From: Clostridium_AD sp050717535
GTDB lineage: Bacteria; Bacillota; Clostridia; Clostridiales; Clostridiaceae
Assembly (NCBI RefSeq): GCF_050717535.1
Contig: NZ_JBOITM010000028.1
Coordinates: 1-64,000 of the forward strand
Length of the DNA: 64,000 nucleotides
Direction: 5' to 3'
Shown here piece by piece: positions 43,528-51,640 of the stretch (its first letter is position 1; every line of letters starts with the position of its first letter). The notes under the pieces are model-generated. The model saw nothing but the letters and a program-made list of their open reading frames with translations, made no database searches and was not told the origin of the DNA. A program made the position numbers and the translations under genes.

Positions 43528-44801
43528 AGGTTATTGTAATTGGTGGTGGATGGTCTGGATGTAGTGCGGCAATTATAGCAAAGAAAGCTGGTGCTACAGT
43601 TGTATTATATGAAAAAACAGATTTGCTTTTAGGGCTTGGAAATGTAGGTGGAATAATGAGAAATAATGGAAGATATACTGCGTCAGAAGAAATAATAGCA
43701 TTAGGGGCAGGAGATCTAATACACTTAACTGATGAAAATAGCAGACATAAAAATATTGATTTTCCTGGACATAAGCATGCCTGGTTATACGATGTAAACA
43801 AAATTGAACCAGTAGTAGTGAATTATTTAAAAGCTATGGATATAGAAATAAATATGATAACAAGGGTAGTAGATGTTGAAAAAGAGGGCAATACAATAAA
43901 AGGAATATATCTATCGGATGGAAAATATGTTGAGGCGGATGTATTTATAGAAACTACTGGATCAACAGGACCAATGGGTAACTGCTTAAAATATGGAAAT
44001 GGGTGTTCGATGTGTATTTTAAGATGTCCAGCTTATGGGCCAAGGGTAAGCATAAGCTATAGAGCGGGAATTGAAGATTTAAAAGGAGAGAGGCAAGAAG
44101 ATGTATATGGAGCGGTTAGCGGTTCTTGCAAACTAGCTAAGGATTCACTATCTGATGATATTGTAAAACAATTGGACGAGACAGGAGTTGTTATTTTAAA
44201 GGTTCCAGAGGAGGATATAAATTTAGACAAACTTAAACTAAAGGTATGTCAGCAATATGCCCTTAAAGAGTTTGCAGAGAATATAATCTTACTCGATACA
44301 GGTCATGCAAAGCTTATGACTTCATATTATGCATTAGATAAATTAAGAAAAATTAAGGGACTAGAAAATGCAAAATATATAGATCCATATGCAGGAGGAA
44401 AGGGTAATTCTATTAGATATCTATCTGTAGCCCCAAGAAACGACAGTATGAAGGTTATAGGCCTCGATAACTTGTTTTGCGCAGGAGAAAAGGCTGGACT
44501 CTTTGTAGGTCACACAGAGGCGATTATAACAGGTGCTTTGGCAGGGCATAATGCAATAAGAAATTATTTAGGTATGCCTCTACTTATTCTACCAAGGTCG
44601 CTTGCCGTTGGAGACATAATAGCCTATGCAAACGAAAAGATGAACACAAAAGAAGGAAGAACTAATAGATATACTTTTGCAGGAGCAGAATATTTCAAGA
44701 GAATGCAAGAGCTAGGACTATATACTTTGGAAATAGATAAGATCGCTTTAAAAGTGGAAAAATTAAATTTATCTCACATATTTGATGAAAAGCTTATATA
44801 G
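43524..44801 (+). CDS. FAD-dependent oxidoreductase, partner of the interrupted gene
   Basis: A 425-residue flavoprotein with N-terminal dinucleotide motif VIGGGWSGCSAA, a cysteine pair in SMCILRCPAYGPRVS (possible redox or metal site) and a C-terminal FAD segment NLFCAGEKAGLFVGHTEA. It resembles the GidA/TrmFO fold. TTG start after GGGAGGAG, overlapping the upstream stop, so the two proteins are probably made together as an electron-transfer pair. Its expression therefore depends on what transcript reaches it while the element is integrated. Confidence 0.82.
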   Translation: MKVIVIGGGWSGCSAAIIAKKAGATVVLYEKTDLLLGLGNVGGIMRNNGRYTASEEIIALGAGDLIHLTDENSRHKNIDFPGHKHAWLYDVNKIEPVVVNYLKAMDIEINMITRVVDVEKEGNTIKGIYLSDGKYVEADVFIETTGSTGPMGNCLKYGNGCSMCILRCPAYGPRVSISYRAGIEDLKGERQEDVYGAVSGSCKLAKDSLSDDIVKQLDETGVVILKVPEEDINLDKLKLKVCQQYALKEFAENIILLDTGHAKLMTSYYALDKLRKIKGLENAKYIDPYAGGKGNSIRYLSVAPRNDSMKVIGLDNLFCAGEKAGLFVGHTEAIITGALAGHNAIRNYLGMPLLILPRSLAVGDIIAYANEKMNTKEGRTNRYTFAGAEYFKRMQELGLYTLEIDKIALKVEKLNLSHIFDEKLI

Positions 44802-44817
44802 AGCAAGAAATGGAAAG

Positions 44818-44845
44818 GCCGGCTTAAAGTGGGAGCAGGCTTTTT
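44818..44845 (+). terminator. terminator of the oxidoreductase gene
   Basis: GCCGGCT and AGCAGGC pair (6 of 7) over a nine-base loop and are followed by TTTTT. Confidence 0.65.
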
Positions 44846-44977
44846 CTCATGTCCAAACCTCTATACTTGCAAGGTGATTCAAAATAATTAAGTTAGGAGC
44901 TATTAGTTATTTTTATAAAAAAAAGCAATATTTGAGAAGAACTCCGCAATTCATGGCGAGTAATAAAATTTATTTTA

Positions 44978-45006
44978 TTGTAAAATAAGAATTGTAAACG
45001 TTAAAT
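44978..45006 (+). promoter_or_regulatory. promoter with overlapping cre-like site, sugar dehydrogenase operon
   Basis: TTGTAA and TTAAAT are 17 bases apart. The -10 lies in TGTAAACGTTAAAT (44993-45006), which matches the CcpA operator consensus TGWAANCGNTNWCA at all but the last two positions. Carbon catabolite repression would suit the operon. The rest of the 342-base gap shows no gene. Confidence 0.5.
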
Positions 45007-45097
45007 AGGAATTACTTAGGAAAACTAGTTTTCGAAAGGGGTTAATTGTAGAAGAGTAGATTCTTAATTATTATATTTTGAAAGGAAGTGAAAATCT

Positions 45098-45133
45098 AAT
45101 TTCCAATTATAATCATGGTATAACTTGGAAATT
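45098..45133. promoter_or_regulatory. 9-bp inverted repeat before the Gfo/Idh gene (operator or hairpin)
   Basis: AATTTCCAA and TTGGAAATT are perfect complements 18 bases apart. They lie between an AAAGGAAG motif (45081-45088) and the ATG at 45144. As RNA, the hairpin could bring that ribosome binding site close to the start codon; as DNA, it could bind the AraC-type regulator encoded downstream. Confidence 0.4.
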
Positions 45134-45143
45134 AGTAAATATT

Positions 45144-46244
45144 ATGGAGAATACGTGCAATGAGAAAAAGTTAAAAATTGGCATAATAGGTTGTGGTGGC
45201 ATTGCAACTAACAAACATATGCCAAGTCTCGCTAAAATATCACAGGTGGAAATGGTAGCATTTTGTGACATTTTAATAGAAAAAGCAGAAGATGCTGCAA
45301 AAAAATTTGGAACAAAGGATGCAGCGGTTTATAAAGACTACAAGGAACTTTTGAAAGATAAGAGTATTGATGTAATTCATGTATGCACACCGAATAGATC
45401 TCATAGTAGCATCACTGTAGACGTATTAGAAGCTGGTAAACATGTAATGTGTGAAAAGCCAATGGCTAAAACATCGAAGGAAGCAAGAAGAATGTTAGAG
45501 GCCGCAAAGCAATCAGGTAAAAAACTTACTATAGGATATCAAAATCGCTTTAGAGGTGATTCAAGGTATCTTCATGAGATTTGTGAAAAGGGTGATTTAG
45601 GAGATATATATTTTGCAAAAGCACATGCTATAAGAAGACGTGCAGTTCCTACCTGGGGAGTTTTTCTTAATGAATTTGAGCAAGGTGGAGGACCACTAAT
45701 AGATATAGGGACTCATGCACTTGATTTAACCTTGTGGATGTTAAATAATTATAAACCTAAATATGTAGTTGGAAATGTATATCATAAACTTAGCAGTAAA
45801 GAAAATGCAGCAAATGCTTGGGGACCTTGGGATCCTAAAAAATTTACTGTAGAGGATTCGGCTTTTGGATTTATTACAATGGAAAATGGGACAACTATTA
45901 TTTTAGAATCAAGTTGGGCTTTAAATAGTCTTGATGTAGGCGAAGCTCAGACAACACTTTGTGGAACAGAAGGTGGAGCTGATATGAAAGATGGACTTCG
46001 GATAAATGGAGAAAATCTAAGTAGATTATATGATACCAAAGTAGATTTTAATTCTGGAGGGGTTGATTTCTATGAAGGAAGTTTAGAAAACCCAGCTGAC
46101 CTAGAAGCAAGAATGTGGATTGATTGTATATTAAATGATAGTGAGCCTGTAGTAAAACCTGAACAGGCATTAGTAGTTACTGAAATTCTTGAAGCAATAT
46201 ATGCGTCTTCTAAAACAGGAAAACCTGTTTATTTAAATAATTAA
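45144..46244 (+). CDS. Gfo/Idh/MocA family sugar oxidoreductase
   Basis: A 366-residue NAD(P)-dependent dehydrogenase of the glucose-fructose oxidoreductase / inositol dehydrogenase family. The Rossmann fold shows KIGIIGCGGIATNKHMPSL. The catalytic-domain motif EKPMAKTSKEA has the conserved Lys, and GGGPLIDIGTHALDL includes the catalytic Asp-x-x-x-His. The ATG at 45144 starts right before the Rossmann strand, but a clear ribosome binding site is 55 bases away across a hairpin, so a start a few codons earlier is possible. Probably oxidises a sugar or inositol isomer in concert with the next gene. Confidence 0.88.
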   Translation: MENTCNEKKLKIGIIGCGGIATNKHMPSLAKISQVEMVAFCDILIEKAEDAAKKFGTKDAAVYKDYKELLKDKSIDVIHVCTPNRSHSSITVDVLEAGKHVMCEKPMAKTSKEARRMLEAAKQSGKKLTIGYQNRFRGDSRYLHEICEKGDLGDIYFAKAHAIRRRAVPTWGVFLNEFEQGGGPLIDIGTHALDLTLWMLNNYKPKYVVGNVYHKLSSKENAANAWGPWDPKKFTVEDSAFGFITMENGTTIILESSWALNSLDVGEAQTTLCGTEGGADMKDGLRINGENLSRLYDTKVDFNSGGVDFYEGSLENPADLEARMWIDCILNDSEPVVKPEQALVVTEILEAIYASSKTGKPVYLNN

Positions 46245-46266
46245 TAGTAAAAGGAAGGGTGTTAAT

Positions 46267-47190
46267 ATGTATATAGGACTTTTAACAGGATGCCTTGGTG
46301 GTATCCCACTTAAAGAAAAAGCAAAATGGGCAAGCGAGCATGGATTTAAGTCTTTAGAACTTGCGTGCTGGCCAAGAACTAATAACCGTGATTATTCAGG
46401 TAGTGAAATAGATGTAGCTAATTTTACAAAAGAGGAAGCAGAGGAAATTAAGGCATATTTTGATGAATATGGACTTACAATATCTTCAATTGCTTATTAT
46501 GATAACAATTTAGACAGAGACCTTACTGTGAGAGCTAAAATAAACAATCACTTTAGAAAATGTGTTGACGCTGCAGTGCTTCTAGGGGTACCTTCAGTAG
46601 GAACATTTGTAGGAAGAAATATAGATAAGTCACTGGAAGAGAACTTTGATGAATTTGAAATAGTCTTCAGGGAATTGGTAAAGTATGCAGAGGATAGAGG
46701 TATTCAAGTAATAATAGAGAATTGTCCAATGATTGGTTGGCAGGTAGAAGGACAACCAGGAACTATTTCTTTTACTCCTGAACTTTGGAGAGAGATGTTT
46801 AAAAGAGTTCCTAACAAAAATTTTGGCTTAAATTATGATCCGTCTCATATGCATGCACTTCTCATGGATTATATTACTCCTGTGAAGGAATTTAAAGATA
46901 GAATATTCCATGTACATGCAAAGGATACAGAGGTTTTCAAGGAAAAATTAAAAACATATGGTGTATTTAATAAACAACTAAACATAAGCCCCGAGGATTT
47001 TGGATATTGGAGATATAGAATGCCGGGACTTGGTCAGATAGACTGGAAAAGTCTTTTTAAAGAATTAAGGGAAATAGGCTATGATGGAGCTATCAGTATT
47101 GAACATGAAGACCCTCTTTATGAAGGTAGTGCAGAAAAGGTAAAAGAAGGATTGCAAATTGGAATAGATTACCTTAAAAAATCAATATAA
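46267..47190 (+). CDS. sugar phosphate isomerase/epimerase (xylose-isomerase-like TIM barrel)
   Basis: A 307-residue AP-endonuclease-2-like TIM barrel. Metal-ligand residues appear in IIENCPMIGW (Glu), NYDPSHMHAL (Asp, His), FHVHAKDTEV (His) and ISIEHEDP (Glu). Paired with Gfo/Idh dehydrogenases in many sugar-degradation clusters, where such enzymes act on keto-sugars; the substrate is unknown. AAGGAAGG precedes the ATG, and a perfect 19-bp terminator follows. Confidence 0.87.
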   Translation: MYIGLLTGCLGGIPLKEKAKWASEHGFKSLELACWPRTNNRDYSGSEIDVANFTKEEAEEIKAYFDEYGLTISSIAYYDNNLDRDLTVRAKINNHFRKCVDAAVLLGVPSVGTFVGRNIDKSLEENFDEFEIVFRELVKYAEDRGIQVIIENCPMIGWQVEGQPGTISFTPELWREMFKRVPNKNFGLNYDPSHMHALLMDYITPVKEFKDRIFHVHAKDTEVFKEKLKTYGVFNKQLNISPEDFGYWRYRMPGLGQIDWKSLFKELREIGYDGAISIEHEDPLYEGSAEKVKEGLQIGIDYLKKSI

Positions 47191-47245
47191 TTATTTCCTA
47201 CTAATATAGCAAGAAAAGAGTTAAAATAAAGCTGTAACAGGCAGA

Positions 47246-47296
47246 ATATTAAAATAGACATACAATGTTAAAAAAACTGTATGTCTATTTTAATAT
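47246..47296 (+). terminator. terminator of the sugar oxidoreductase-isomerase operon
   Basis: ATATTAAAATAGACATACA and its exact complement form a 19-bp stem around a 13-base loop; the right arm is T-rich. Confidence 0.85.
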
Positions 47297-47335
47297 GTAA
47301 CGATGCTTGAATTAATGAAAATTTTGGAGGATATT

Positions 47336-48184
47336 ATGCAGGGTAGCTTAGAAAAAACAGTATTGGAACAAGACTTCCCATTTAGATTATTTTTCAATGA
47401 TGGGAATGCTAGTACACCTCATCACTTTCATGAGGATATTGAAATTATATATCTTGTGGAGGGAAATCTTAAAGTAGTGGTGAACAAGGATACCTATAAC
47501 TTGATAGCTGGGGAGATACTTATTATAGGTTCTGGGGAAGTCCATTGTTTTTTTAAGCAAACAGAATTTAGCAAAAGAGCGGTTATACAATTTAGAATGT
47601 CCATATACGATAACTTTCTTTCGGGAAGCAAAGATAATAGAATTATAAAACCCATGTTCACGCGCTCCAAGCTTCTGACTGGTGGAAATAAAGTTCATGC
47701 ACTACTTGAAAAGCAGATAGTGGAGATTATTGATGAGTATGGTAAAGCTAAGGAAGGCTACAAACTTGTTTTAAAGGCAAGACTCTACGACTTAGCAGTT
47801 ATACTACTTAGATACATGCCTAAAGAGGTATATTCACCTGCGGATGAGAGGGGACAAGTGGAAAGGCTTAAGAAACTTGATAAGGTTTTTGCATATGTAG
47901 AGAAAAATCATCAAAATCATATAGGTCTTGATGAGATTTCGAAAGTAGCGGGCTTTAGTAAGTATCATTTCACTAGATTTTTTAAAGGAAATACTGGAAT
48001 GACATTTTTGGACTATTTGAATAATTTTAGAATAACGAAATCCGAGTGGTATCTTATGTATGATACAAATTCTATTATAGAAGTTGCATATAAATCTGGT
48101 TTTAATAGTGTTAAAACCTTTAACCGGGTGTTTAAAAATTTAAAGGGTTGTGCACCTATGGAGTATAGAAAAACTATAAAATAG
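47336..48184 (+). CDS. AraC-family transcriptional regulator
   Basis: A 282-residue regulator with an N-terminal cupin sensor (TPHHFHEDIEIIYLVEGNL with metal- or sugar-binding histidines, then GEILIIGSGEVHCFF) and a C-terminal double helix-turn-helix (IGLDEISKVAGFSKYHFTRFFKGNTG and SIIEVAYKSGFNSVKTFNRVFK). TTGGAGG lies just before this ATG; an in-frame ATG 33 bases upstream has no site. It is a likely regulator of the sugar operon immediately upstream. Confidence 0.9.
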   Translation: MQGSLEKTVLEQDFPFRLFFNDGNASTPHHFHEDIEIIYLVEGNLKVVVNKDTYNLIAGEILIIGSGEVHCFFKQTEFSKRAVIQFRMSIYDNFLSGSKDNRIIKPMFTRSKLLTGGNKVHALLEKQIVEIIDEYGKAKEGYKLVLKARLYDLAVILLRYMPKEVYSPADERGQVERLKKLDKVFAYVEKNHQNHIGLDEISKVAGFSKYHFTRFFKGNTGMTFLDYLNNFRITKSEWYLMYDTNSIIEVAYKSGFNSVKTFNRVFKNLKGCAPMEYRKTIK

Positions 48185-48209
48185 CGCTGATATTATAAGC
48201 ACTATTTTT
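48178..48209. terminator. bidirectional terminator between the araC-type gene and the SEC-C gene
   Basis: AAAATAGCGCT pairs with AGCACTATTTT (one mismatch) around the stop codon of the regulator, between convergent genes; both strands end T-rich. Confidence 0.6.
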
Positions 48210-48228
48210 ATTGAAATTATTATCTGTT

Positions 48229-48999
48229 TTAATGTTCTAAAAACCAAGATAAAACATGTTTGTATTGAAAAGTATCACCATAGGTTAACTTGTTTAGTTT
48301 TATTATGGAGTCTTTTACCGTTGTTAAGTAATTAGAATAATATTGATCAGTTTTATTTAGAGTATTTTTGCAAACTGTTGGTGAATTAAAAACTAAGTAT
48401 TTTCTGCATATAAATGGTCTTACTTTATAGATTGCACAATTATTATTGTTGTCCAAAAAGGAACAACGAATATTAGAGGTGGAATATAATTTATAGTTTT
48501 CATCCATAAACCTACCGTTAATATGTACAAGTTGAGATAGTGTATCTTTGTTTTCATTGATTCTATTCTTAAACTCAGCAAGTTTACCTGCAGAATAATG
48601 TTCGCTCATATATTCTTTTATTAACTCATTTTCAAGCTGACTTGATAAGATTGGTAAATAGCAGCAATAATTACAACCCTGCTTACAAGAAGTTACTTTT
48701 TCTATAGGTTTTAAAGCAGTATCAAGTTTTTCATAAAGTCGTCTGAGTTTGCGTATAGCCTCTTCTTTAGATAATTTGAAATTTGAATTGTTAATTCTGG
48801 ATTCAATAAAACTATCTAAATTCTTTACTGCAATAGTGATTTCAGTTTGATCGTAAATAATTTTACGTCCAGTATCAGGTAATATCATTGATTCATAAAT
48901 GTGTTTCTTTTTCATACAACAGTCAGAAAAAATCTTTCCACTTCCACATATGCATAATTGATTTTTAGGAATTATTGTCACATTAGCATTGATTTGCAT
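48229..48999 (-). CDS. SEC-C motif / YkgJ-type cysteine cluster protein
   Basis: A 256-residue protein. The N-terminus carries a SEC-C zinc motif (CICGSGKIFSDCC, residues about 17-29). After a helical linker there is a YkgJ-like (DUF/CxxCxxCC) cluster, CKQGCNYCCYLP near residue 107, with further cysteines in RCSFLDNNNNCAIYKVRPFICRKYL-like context. This is typical of putative zinc- or iron-chelating proteins. The biochemical role is unknown. AAGGGGGAAG precedes the ATG. Transcribed alone. Confidence 0.82.
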   Translation of the reverse strand: MQINANVTIIPKNQLCICGSGKIFSDCCMKKKHIYESMILPDTGRKIIYDQTEITIAVKNLDSFIESRINNSNFKLSKEEAIRKLRRLYEKLDTALKPIEKVTSCKQGCNYCCYLPILSSQLENELIKEYMSEHYSAGKLAEFKNRINENKDTLSQLVHINGRFMDENYKLYSTSNIRCSFLDNNNNCAIYKVRPFICRKYLVFNSPTVCKNTLNKTDQYYSNYLTTVKDSIIKLNKLTYGDTFQYKHVLSWFLEH

Positions 49000-49077
49000 T
49001 TTAATTTCTTCCCCCTTGTGATAGAAACATTTAATTTAATAAAAGGTCAGCTTCATAGTGCATTTATTAAATGAGTG

Positions 49078-49107
49078 TAAAACCACTATCCCTTTGGGGT
49101 AGTTGGT
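49078..49107 (-). terminator. probable ohrR terminator
   Basis: On the minus strand ACCAACTACCCC and GGGATAGTGGT form a stem around AAA, followed by TTTTAC. It lies in the 287-base gap between ohrR and the SEC-C gene, which otherwise holds nothing recognised. Confidence 0.5.
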
Positions 49108-49286
49108 AGTTGACTTCAATGTGCATTGATATTTGTATATAATCTTTACTTTTTCATTATATTATAATAAATATTTTTAAGCTACAACAAACGATAGATA
49201 TATTGCAGCATTTTATAAAGAAGAATGAATTTTAAGTTTTACTCTAATTAGAAAAATTATCAATATATTAAACGCACTGCGGTCTT

Positions 49287-49733
49287 TTAATTGTTGTTAT
49301 AGCTGGAAGTCAAACTTAACAATAGAGAATTAATGTTATCCTTCAAAAGCTTTGCGCTTTGAAGGGTAAGTCCTGTAGAGCAAAGAATTTTACTTGGTAT
49401 TTCAATAGCCATTTTTTTTAATTCAATACCTTCCGGAGTTAATGTAATATATACATTTCTTTCATCTGCTGTATCCCTAGTTCTTTTTACTAAATTAATA
49501 TTTTCTAATTTTTTAAGTAGTGGAGTCAAAGTGCCAGAATCAAGATGCAATTTTTTACCCATCTCTTTTACGGTAATATTATCTTTTTCCCATAGTACTA
49601 AAAGGGAAATATATTGAGTATAGGTTATGCCCAGTTTATCTAAGACAGGCTTATACAATTTTGTTATTTCACGGGAACAAGCATATAGAGCAAAGCACAA
49701 TTGGTTATCTAATTTTAGGGACTCATCATTCAC
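49287..49733 (-). CDS. ohrR: OhrR-type peroxide-sensing MarR regulator
   Basis: A 148-residue MarR protein closely resembling B. subtilis OhrR. The redox-sensing cysteine sits in DNQLCFALYACSRE (C13, with a second Cys at 18), followed by KPVLDKLGITYTQYISLLVLWE. The recognition region is KLHLDSGTLTPLLKKLE and the wing has RDTADERNVYITLT. Oxidation of the first Cys by organic peroxides releases DNA. It lies just downstream of gpx on the same strand, so the peroxidase is its likely target. Confidence 0.88.
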   Translation of the reverse strand: MNDESLKLDNQLCFALYACSREITKLYKPVLDKLGITYTQYISLLVLWEKDNITVKEMGKKLHLDSGTLTPLLKKLENINLVKRTRDTADERNVYITLTPEGIELKKMAIEIPSKILCSTGLTLQSAKLLKDNINSLLLSLTSSYNNN

Positions 49734-49768
49734 TTTTAATCACTTCCTTTTTTTATTTAATAAAAAAA

Positions 49769-49811
49769 TATGAACATAAAACATTCAAAGAAATTATGTT
49801 TTATGTTCATA
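49769..49811 (-). terminator. gpx terminator
   Basis: A perfect 16-bp stem (TATGAACATAAAACAT and complement) with an 11-base loop is followed on the minus strand by TTTTTTTATT. It separates gpx from ohrR. Confidence 0.85.
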
Positions 49812-49850
49812 CTATTAATGTTAAGTCAACAGGTAACTCTTAATAGGCTT

Positions 49851-50396
49851 TTAAAGTAAATTTTTAATAGATTCTTCAATTTCCATTGGTTCTGTACTTG
49901 ATTCAAATCTTTCTATAACCTTTCCGTTTCTATCTATCAAGAATTTAGTGAAGTTCCATTTAATTGAATCGCCTAATAAATATTCAGGAAATTTTTCCTG
50001 TAAAAAGTCATGTAGATTTTTTGCACTTGGTTTGTTCATGTCTAAACCTTTAAATGGTTTTTGCTCTGTTAAATATTTGAATAATTGATGTGCATCATTC
50101 CCTCTAACATCAACTTTCTCAGAAAGTGGAAAAGTTACTCCAAAATTAATTTCACAAAATTTTTTAACTTCACCATTATTTTCAGGTTCTTGCTCTGCAA
50201 ATTGGTTAGATGGGAAACCAATTATTTCTAAGCCGTCATTATTATATTTCTCATATAGCTTTTGTAAATCTTTATATTGAGGTGTGAAACCACATTTACT
50301 TGCAGTATTCACAATTAATATTACCTTGTCTTTGAATTGCTCCAGTGTTGCATCCTCTCCATCAATAGTTTTAAATTTGAAGTCATAAATTTTCAT
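49851..50396 (-). CDS. gpx: glutathione peroxidase-like thiol peroxidase
   Basis: A 181-residue GPx-family enzyme. The peroxidatic Cys lies in NTASKCGFTPQYKDL (Cys in place of selenocysteine), with the catalytic partners in GFPSNQFAEQEP (Gln) and SIKWNFTKFLIDRNG (Trp, Asn). Clostridia lack glutathione as a rule, so thioredoxin is the more likely reductant. GAGGAGG precedes the ATG. A probable OhrR box lies about 75 bases upstream. Confidence 0.92.
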   Translation of the reverse strand: MKIYDFKFKTIDGEDATLEQFKDKVILIVNTASKCGFTPQYKDLQKLYEKYNNDGLEIIGFPSNQFAEQEPENNGEVKKFCEINFGVTFPLSEKVDVRGNDAHQLFKYLTEQKPFKGLDMNKPSAKNLHDFLQEKFPEYLLGDSIKWNFTKFLIDRNGKVIERFESSTEPMEIEESIKNLL

Positions 50397-50470
50397 AATA
50401 TAATAATCCTCCTCGTATTTTTCTCATTTTAATATTTTTGATTATGTTAATTTAATAATACTGAATTGAG

Positions 50471-50485
50471 TGAAATTAAATTGTA
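50471..50485 (-). promoter_or_regulatory. candidate OhrR operator upstream of gpx
   Basis: TGAAATTAAATTGTA matches the Bacillus OhrR operator TACAATTnAATTGTA at 12 of 14 defined positions. It lies in the gpx upstream region and is followed by a second small palindrome ATTGTATACAAT. Confidence 0.5.
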
Positions 50486-50550
50486 TACAATCTATCTATG
50501 AGTTAAATGTATCATAATAAATATGAATTGTCAAGTGCTTATTTTGAAAT

Positions 50551-50590
50551 TTAATAATATTTAATAATATTTAATAATATTTAGTAATAT
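50551..50590. repeat. 10-bp tandem repeat (TTAATAATAT, about four copies)
   Basis: Three exact copies are followed by a fourth with one change (TTAGTAATAT). It lies in the 326-base divergent gap between gpx and the ferritin-like gene. Simple slippage-prone sequence. Confidence 0.8.
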
Positions 50591-50619
50591 CTCTTTTATA
50601 GAAATTATTAAAGAACTTG

Positions 50620-50648
50620 TTGTATTAGATTTTAAGATATGATAGAAT
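50620..50648 (+). promoter_or_regulatory. SigA-type promoter of the ferritin-like gene
   Basis: TTGTAT and TAGAAT separated by 17 bases, about 75 bases before the start codon. Confidence 0.5.
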
Positions 50649-50722
50649 AACATTAATTATTATTAAAGAATCAATGTAAATTAAAAACTGAAATTTTATA
50701 ACATATTAAGGAGGAGATAATA

Positions 50723-51214
50723 GTGAATAATCAAGAACTGATGATACTAAAAGGAGCAATTATCAATGAAATAGAGGGTTATGAATTTTATAACATGGCA
50801 GCAAATGGATCAAATTCTTTAGAAGTTAAAAATGCATTTTTAGAACTTGCACAGGAAGAAATGAATCATGTAGTTTGGCTTAAGGATTTGTTTAGTAAGA
50901 TTAAAGATGATAATATTGCGAATTTTCAATTGGCATTAATTCCTGAACCAACATCACCAGCAATTTTCAAATGGGAGAATGTTGATAGAAAAGATGCTGG
51001 AATTGCTGTATCTGCTTTTGGGATAGGGATACAGATGGAAAAAGCATCAATAAAATATTATGAAAAAGCTGCCAAAGAAACAGAACTTAAAGAAGCAAAA
51101 GAACTGTATAATATTTTGGTTAAATGGGAAAACATTCATTTGGATAAATTCTCATCTCAATATGAAGAATTAAAAGAAGAATGGTGGTCAGAACAGGGAT
51201 ATGCACCATTTTAA
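50723..51214 (+). CDS. ferritin-like / rubrerythrin-type di-iron protein
   Basis: A 163-residue four-helix-bundle protein without a rubredoxin tail. Probable iron ligands occur in IINEIEGYEFY (Glu), AQEEMNHVVWL (Glu, His), QMEKASIKYYE (Glu) and KWENIHLDKF (Glu, His), the spacing of rubrerythrin-like ferritins. It likely handles peroxide or iron, which fits the neighbouring gpx-ohrR pair. GTG start after GGAGGAG. Own promoter and terminator. Confidence 0.82.
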   Translation: MNNQELMILKGAIINEIEGYEFYNMAANGSNSLEVKNAFLELAQEEMNHVVWLKDLFSKIKDDNIANFQLALIPEPTSPAIFKWENVDRKDAGIAVSAFGIGIQMEKASIKYYEKAAKETELKEAKELYNILVKWENIHLDKFSSQYEELKEEWWSEQGYAPF

Positions 51215-51269
51215 ATAAATATTATTTTAATTGGTTTTTAAAATGTAAGTTAATTTATGGATCATAATG

Positions 51270-51309
51270 AAAAAACCACCGTTATATCGAATATAGCGGT
51301 GGTTTTTTT
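51270..51309 (+). terminator. terminator of the ferritin-like gene
   Basis: AAAAAACCACCG and CGGTGGTTTTTT form a strong stem with a T7 tail. Confidence 0.9.
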
Positions 51310-51640
51310 ATGGGGGGGATAGAAACAATCAAATAAGTAGTTAGTAATGACGAAAATTATATAATTAAAGTTACTATAATATATACTATGAAAATTTTAA
51401 GAAAAGGTTACGGGGTTTTAGAATATTTAAAAAATAAATAATTATTTTTTAGAAATTAATATTTAAGTAAGGGATGTAATTGTTACAAATATATTGTAAA
51501 ATAGAGTTTGTTTGCCTAAGAAAAATTCATGCATACTAATTTTTTTTAGTCAAGCCATATTTAGGCATAATTATTTTTTTTGTTTAAAACAAACAAAATA
51601 TATTATTCGAATTAAAATTAAATTTTAGGAGGAATTTCAA
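51310..51640 (+). promoter_or_regulatory. asparaginase upstream region with overlapping hairpins
   Basis: No gene is seen in this 331-base space. Two mutually exclusive structures exist. CTAAGAAAAATT (51516-51527) pairs with AATTTTTTTTAG (51538-51549), and TGCCTAA (51513-51519) pairs with TTAGGCA (51561-51567), the latter followed by a T-rich stretch. This could be an attenuator; no known riboswitch was recognised. Confidence 0.3.

Noticed and set aside
50551..50590. Iterons of a replication origin
   Set aside because: The repeat is low-complexity AT sequence between two metabolic genes, with no rep gene.
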